Source: Azospirillum brasilense (GTDB lineage Bacteria > Pseudomonadota > Alphaproteobacteria > Azospirillales > Azospirillaceae). From it: a stretch of 34,929 nt of DNA. A program made the position numbers and the translations under genes. Within the stretch, counting starts at the first letter, position 1. Each line of letters opens with the position of its first letter. The stretch lies in the NCBI RefSeq assembly GCF_003349955.1, contig NZ_QLKQ01000074.1, forward strand, positions 1 to 34,929, given 5' to 3'. The notes beneath the pieces were generated by a model. It worked only from the letters and a program-made list of their open reading frames with translations. It was not told the origin of the DNA and did not search any database. Of this stretch, positions 34,822 to 34,929 are shown in pieces.

Positions 34822-34929
34822 CCCCCACCCTAACCCTCCCCCGCTGCGCAGGGGAGGGAACAGGACGTCGCACCGATCGCCCTCCCCTGCGCAGCGGGGG
34901 AGGGAGGGGACCCATGCAGAGCATGGGGA
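34822..34929. repeat. REP-like element with 25-bp perfect inverted repeat
   Basis: The arms at 34834-34858 and 34880-34904 are exact reverse complements of 25 bases, separated by 21. Each arm contains its own smaller hairpin (CCCTCCCC...GGGGAGGG around CGCTGCGCA). It is flanked on the left by GCCCCCACCCTAA and on the right by AGGGGACCC plus a further stem, CCCATGC-AGA-GCATGGG (34911-34927). The left and right flanks match features of the partial element at 1-35. It is upstream of the DUF559 gene and continues to the window edge. Confidence 0.8.

Overview
The window is high-GC chromosomal DNA from an alphaproteobacterium, most likely Azospirillum (A. brasilense group). The main clue is the glutamate synthase pair. 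The large subunit has a 36-residue propeptide before its catalytic cysteine, the small subunit has 482 residues, and gltD lies 5' of gltB, as I remember for the crystallised A. brasilense enzyme. The kdsD-lptC-lptA-lptB-rpoN-hpf-ptsN and lysC/ptsP/prfA neighbourhoods are also alphaproteobacterial in style. I see no phage, IS element, CRISPR array or plasmid function; the window is almost entirely core genome.

Layout. 1-4500: a REP-like palindrome, a small DUF6494-type protein, a PepSY protein followed by a two-component system, a ChrA-type transporter, and a 56-residue protein gene read on the minus strand. 4600-5830 (minus): a GST-fold protein resembling the cell-division factor FzlA, and a GNAT acetyltransferase. 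6017-12153 (minus): gltD-gltB, with two hairpins in the gap and a terminator after gltB. 12546-15748: uppP (plus), an MFS transporter (minus) and an NDUFA9-like dehydrogenase/epimerase (minus). 15933-16814: tRNA-Leu(CAG) with a clear sigma-70 promoter, then a short ribonuclease D. 17000-23389 (plus): an envelope and nitrogen-regulation run, kdsD, lptC, lptA, lptB, rpoN, hpf, ptsN, ended by a strong terminator. 23537-24298 (minus): ubiG. 24455-29121 (plus): lysC, a nitronate monooxygenase-like gene and ptsP. 29339-34428 (plus): rodZ-like, ispG, a glutamyl-tRNA reductase-type hemA overlapping prfA. 34439-34929: a DUF559 gene (minus) and a REP-like inverted repeat at the window edge.

How the genes fit together. 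Three themes recur. Envelope: UppP recycles undecaprenyl carrier, KdsD makes the Kdo precursor, LptABC exports LPS, and RodZ and FzlA act on shape and division. Nitrogen: GltBD assimilates ammonia, RpoN is sigma-54, and PtsP (GAF plus EI) and PtsN (EIIA-Ntr) are the two ends of the nitrogen phosphotransfer chain; its HPr-like carrier is not in the window. Translation and metabolism: tRNA-Leu, Hpf, PrfA, LysC, UbiG, IspG and HemA.

I did not find a convincing new multi-gene system. The observations most worth a second look are the GluTR-type HemA in a lineage that usually makes ALA by the Shemin route, structured leaders at lysC and between gltD and gltB, the large perfect inverted repeats at 23482-23527 and 34834-34904, and the 56-codon gene at 4314-4484.
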